7,841 bases of DNA from CAYXGE01 sp964464435 (GTDB taxonomy: Bacteria > Pseudomonadota > Gammaproteobacteria > Burkholderiales > Methylophilaceae), in contig CAYXGE010000085.1 in assembly GCA_964464435.1 (NCBI GenBank), forward strand, positions 1 to 7,841. Direction: 5' to 3'. The position numbers and the translations under genes are program-made. The stretch's first letter is position 1; the number at the start of each line of letters is the position of its first letter. Positions 6,746-7,841 of the stretch are shown here, one piece after another. Under the pieces are notes generated by a model. The model was not told the DNA's origin, made no database searches, and saw only the letters and a program-made list of their open reading frames with translations.

Positions 6746-6773
6746 AAAAAACCGCGCAAGACATCTGCGCGGT
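6744..6773 (-). terminator. Intrinsic terminator of the HDOD gene
   Basis: On the minus strand ACCGCGCA (6773-6766) pairs perfectly with TGCGCGGT (6758-6751) around a seven-base loop, followed by eight T (6751-6744, the first shared with the stem). This is a textbook GC-rich stem plus U-tract. It lies about 46 bases after the HDOD stop. The U-tract overlaps the TAA stop (6743-6745) of the convergent glutaredoxin-like gene. For plus-strand transcripts the same stem has no U-tract, so it would be at best a weak terminator in that direction. Confidence 0.88.
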
Positions 6774-6819
6774 AATCACGGCTGCTACCCCTAGCAATTT
6801 AATCGGTCTATCGCAGCAT

Positions 6820-7650
6820 TTAGCTAATAAACATTTCAGCTTCTTGCACAAAATGGCGATAATTTTCAATACGGTCTATCCATTCAATTCGGTCAACTTT
6901 AAGTTTTGTTGCGACATCGGTGTTAAATGTTTCTGCAATATGTTTTGCATCCTCACCATGCTCTATACCAAATGCGATATGTGCTGCCATATATACCAGA
7001 GGCGCAATGTCGCATGCTTGTGGGTCTAGTGGGGTTGCGTAATAGCGAATGACACGATGAATTTCCCTTGGAAAATTCCAGCGTTTTGCTAGCTCTTCAC
7101 CTATTTGGCAATGGTCTATTCCCATTGTGGTGTGCTCAACTGCTTGGCGCTCTTCAACACATGCGCCATGGCATACTGACTCGACTTCAGCCGCACCGCC
7201 AGGAAATACGATATGAATAAGCAACTCGCCAATACTATGCATTAAGCCAGACACATAAGCTACTTCTGCGTTTTTTTCAAAGGTTTTTGCAAGCTCACGA
7301 CTAATGCTTGCAGTAACCAAACTGTGACGCCAAAATTTGTTTAAATCTAAGCCTTGAATATGTGTAAACGCTCCTGTCACGCCACTTGCTACCACCATGG
7401 TTTGCAATTGACTCAACCCTATCATCGCAATAGCATCATCTAAAGTTTTAATACTGCGTGAAGCACCATAGTAAGAAGAGTTTGCCATACGCAATACTTT
7501 GGCGGCAATCACAGGGTCAAGCTCTACTTTGGTGGCTAAGGTTGCAACTGAGAGGTCTTGTTGATTTAATAATTGCAACACTTCTTGCACCACTTTAGGC
7601 ATGCTCGGTAGATGTGTGACACTCGCAAAAAAATCTTCAACTGGTTTCAT
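6820..7650 (-). CDS. HDOD domain signalling protein
   Basis: This 276-residue protein is covered mainly by one HDOD domain (about residues 10-210). This is an HD-superfamily fold found in bacterial signalling proteins, often alone or joined to response-regulator or EAL domains. Typical elements are LPSMPKVVQEVLQLL (14-28), VELDPVIAAKVLRMANSSYYG (42-62), FWRHSLVTASISRELA (106-121) and ERQAVEHTTMGIDHCQIGEELAKRWNFP (167-194). At the position of the HD dyad the sequence is GLMHSIGE: H138 is kept but the metal-binding aspartate is serine (S139). This fits a binding or scaffold role rather than phosphohydrolase activity. There is no receiver, GGDEF or membrane segment. The start is well supported by AGGGG at 7656-7660, five bases before the ATG. 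It is transcribed alone and ends at a strong terminator. Input and target are not evident from this window. Confidence 0.9.
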   Translation of the reverse strand: MKPVEDFFASVTHLPSMPKVVQEVLQLLNQQDLSVATLATKVELDPVIAAKVLRMANSSYYGASRSIKTLDDAIAMIGLSQLQTMVVASGVTGAFTHIQGLDLNKFWRHSLVTASISRELAKTFEKNAEVAYVSGLMHSIGELLIHIVFPGGAAEVESVCHGACVEERQAVEHTTMGIDHCQIGEELAKRWNFPREIHRVIRYYATPLDPQACDIAPLVYMAAHIAFGIEHGEDAKHIAETFNTDVATKLKVDRIEWIDRIENYRHFVQEAEMFIS

Positions 7651-7841
7651 GGTATCCCCTCATTTAGCATTTATTTGAGAAGACTATTTATTAATCTTCT
7701 TAAATCGTTAAAACCATACTAAAGGTAAAAGTGAAGAATTAATTGAGAGAATAGTGTGGTAATTCAGTGGTAATTTATGAATATAAATTTTCCAACGCAT
7801 TATGGAAGTTCTGAGAATCGCATTCTGGATTGAATAATATT
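7651..7841. other. Upstream region of the HDOD gene, no gene seen
   Basis: This AT-rich stretch contains the HDOD Shine-Dalgarno and leader. An imperfect inverted repeat (AGAAGA 7678-7683 / TCTTCT 7695-7700) lies 27 bases or more before the start codon. A tandem direct repeat, GTGGTAATT, occurs at 7756-7764 and 7767-7775. Minus-strand promoter hexamers are not convincing (TAGTAT at 7721-7716 is the best -10, without a -35). Two tiny plus-strand open frames (7777-7833, 18 codons; 7802-7837, 11 codons) have no coding support. I see no RNA gene. Confidence 0.5.
7756..7775 (+). repeat. Tandem 9-base direct repeat, 11-base period
   Basis: GTGGTAATT occurs twice, at 7756-7764 and 7767-7775, separated by CA. 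A period of 11 bases is about one helical turn, so both copies face the same side of DNA, as in sites for dimeric regulators that bind head-to-tail. It lies about 105 bases upstream of the HDOD start. The repeat is certain; its role is unknown. Confidence 0.5.

Noticed and set aside
7777..7837. Two tiny plus-strand open frames (18 and 11 codons) near the right edge
   Set aside because: They are very short, without a ribosome site, and unlike any known leader peptide.

Overview
The window looks like ordinary chromosomal DNA of a betaproteobacterium of moderate to low GC, most likely a member of the Methylophilaceae (Methylotenera/Methylophilus type). The basis is protein-level resemblance and gene order: fmdB - DUF502 - aspS in one block, and ssb - yajR-type transporter facing uvrA in another. 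The family assignment is inference from memory, not a database match. No mobile element, CRISPR array, tRNA or rRNA was seen, and I found no convincing new multi-gene system.

Layout. Positions 1-976, minus strand: fmdB (zinc-ribbon protein), a DUF502 membrane protein and the first codons of aspS (aspartyl-tRNA synthetase) form a tight apparent operon with a candidate promoter near 1000. Positions 1074-1703, minus: a stand-alone class III nucleotide cyclase domain whose usual transition-state arginine is lysine. Positions 1765-3657, minus: ssb and, 21 bp upstream of it, a YajR-type MFS transporter, closed by a hairpin terminator at about 1735-1761. Positions 3658-3781: a divergent control region between yajR and uvrA. 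It holds a candidate sigma70 promoter, a LexA-like degenerate box, a small dyad, and two overlapping, mutually exclusive inverted repeats in the uvrA leader. Positions 3782-6480, plus: uvrA, cut off by a run of 100 N.

The N run (6481-6580) is an assembly gap. After it comes the C-terminal part of a different protein, a glutaredoxin-like thioredoxin-fold protein (6581-6745, plus). The reading frame happens to stay open across the N run, so an automatic caller would produce one false 'UvrA' with a wrong C-terminus. About 40 UvrA residues plus the start of the next gene must be missing, which does not fit in 100 bases. Positions 6820-7650, minus: an HDOD-domain signalling protein with a good terminator (about 6744-6773) whose U-tract overlaps the stop codon of the convergent glutaredoxin-like gene. 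Positions 7651-7841 hold no gene that I can support, only its leader and some small repeats.

Functionally, uvrA (damage recognition in nucleotide excision repair) and ssb (single-strand DNA protection) are the genome-maintenance pair often found side by side in proteobacteria. aspS serves translation. The cyclase and the HDOD protein are signalling proteins with no visible partner in this window. The most interesting items are the uvrA leader structures, the Arg-to-Lys cyclase, and the gap that creates a chimeric reading frame.
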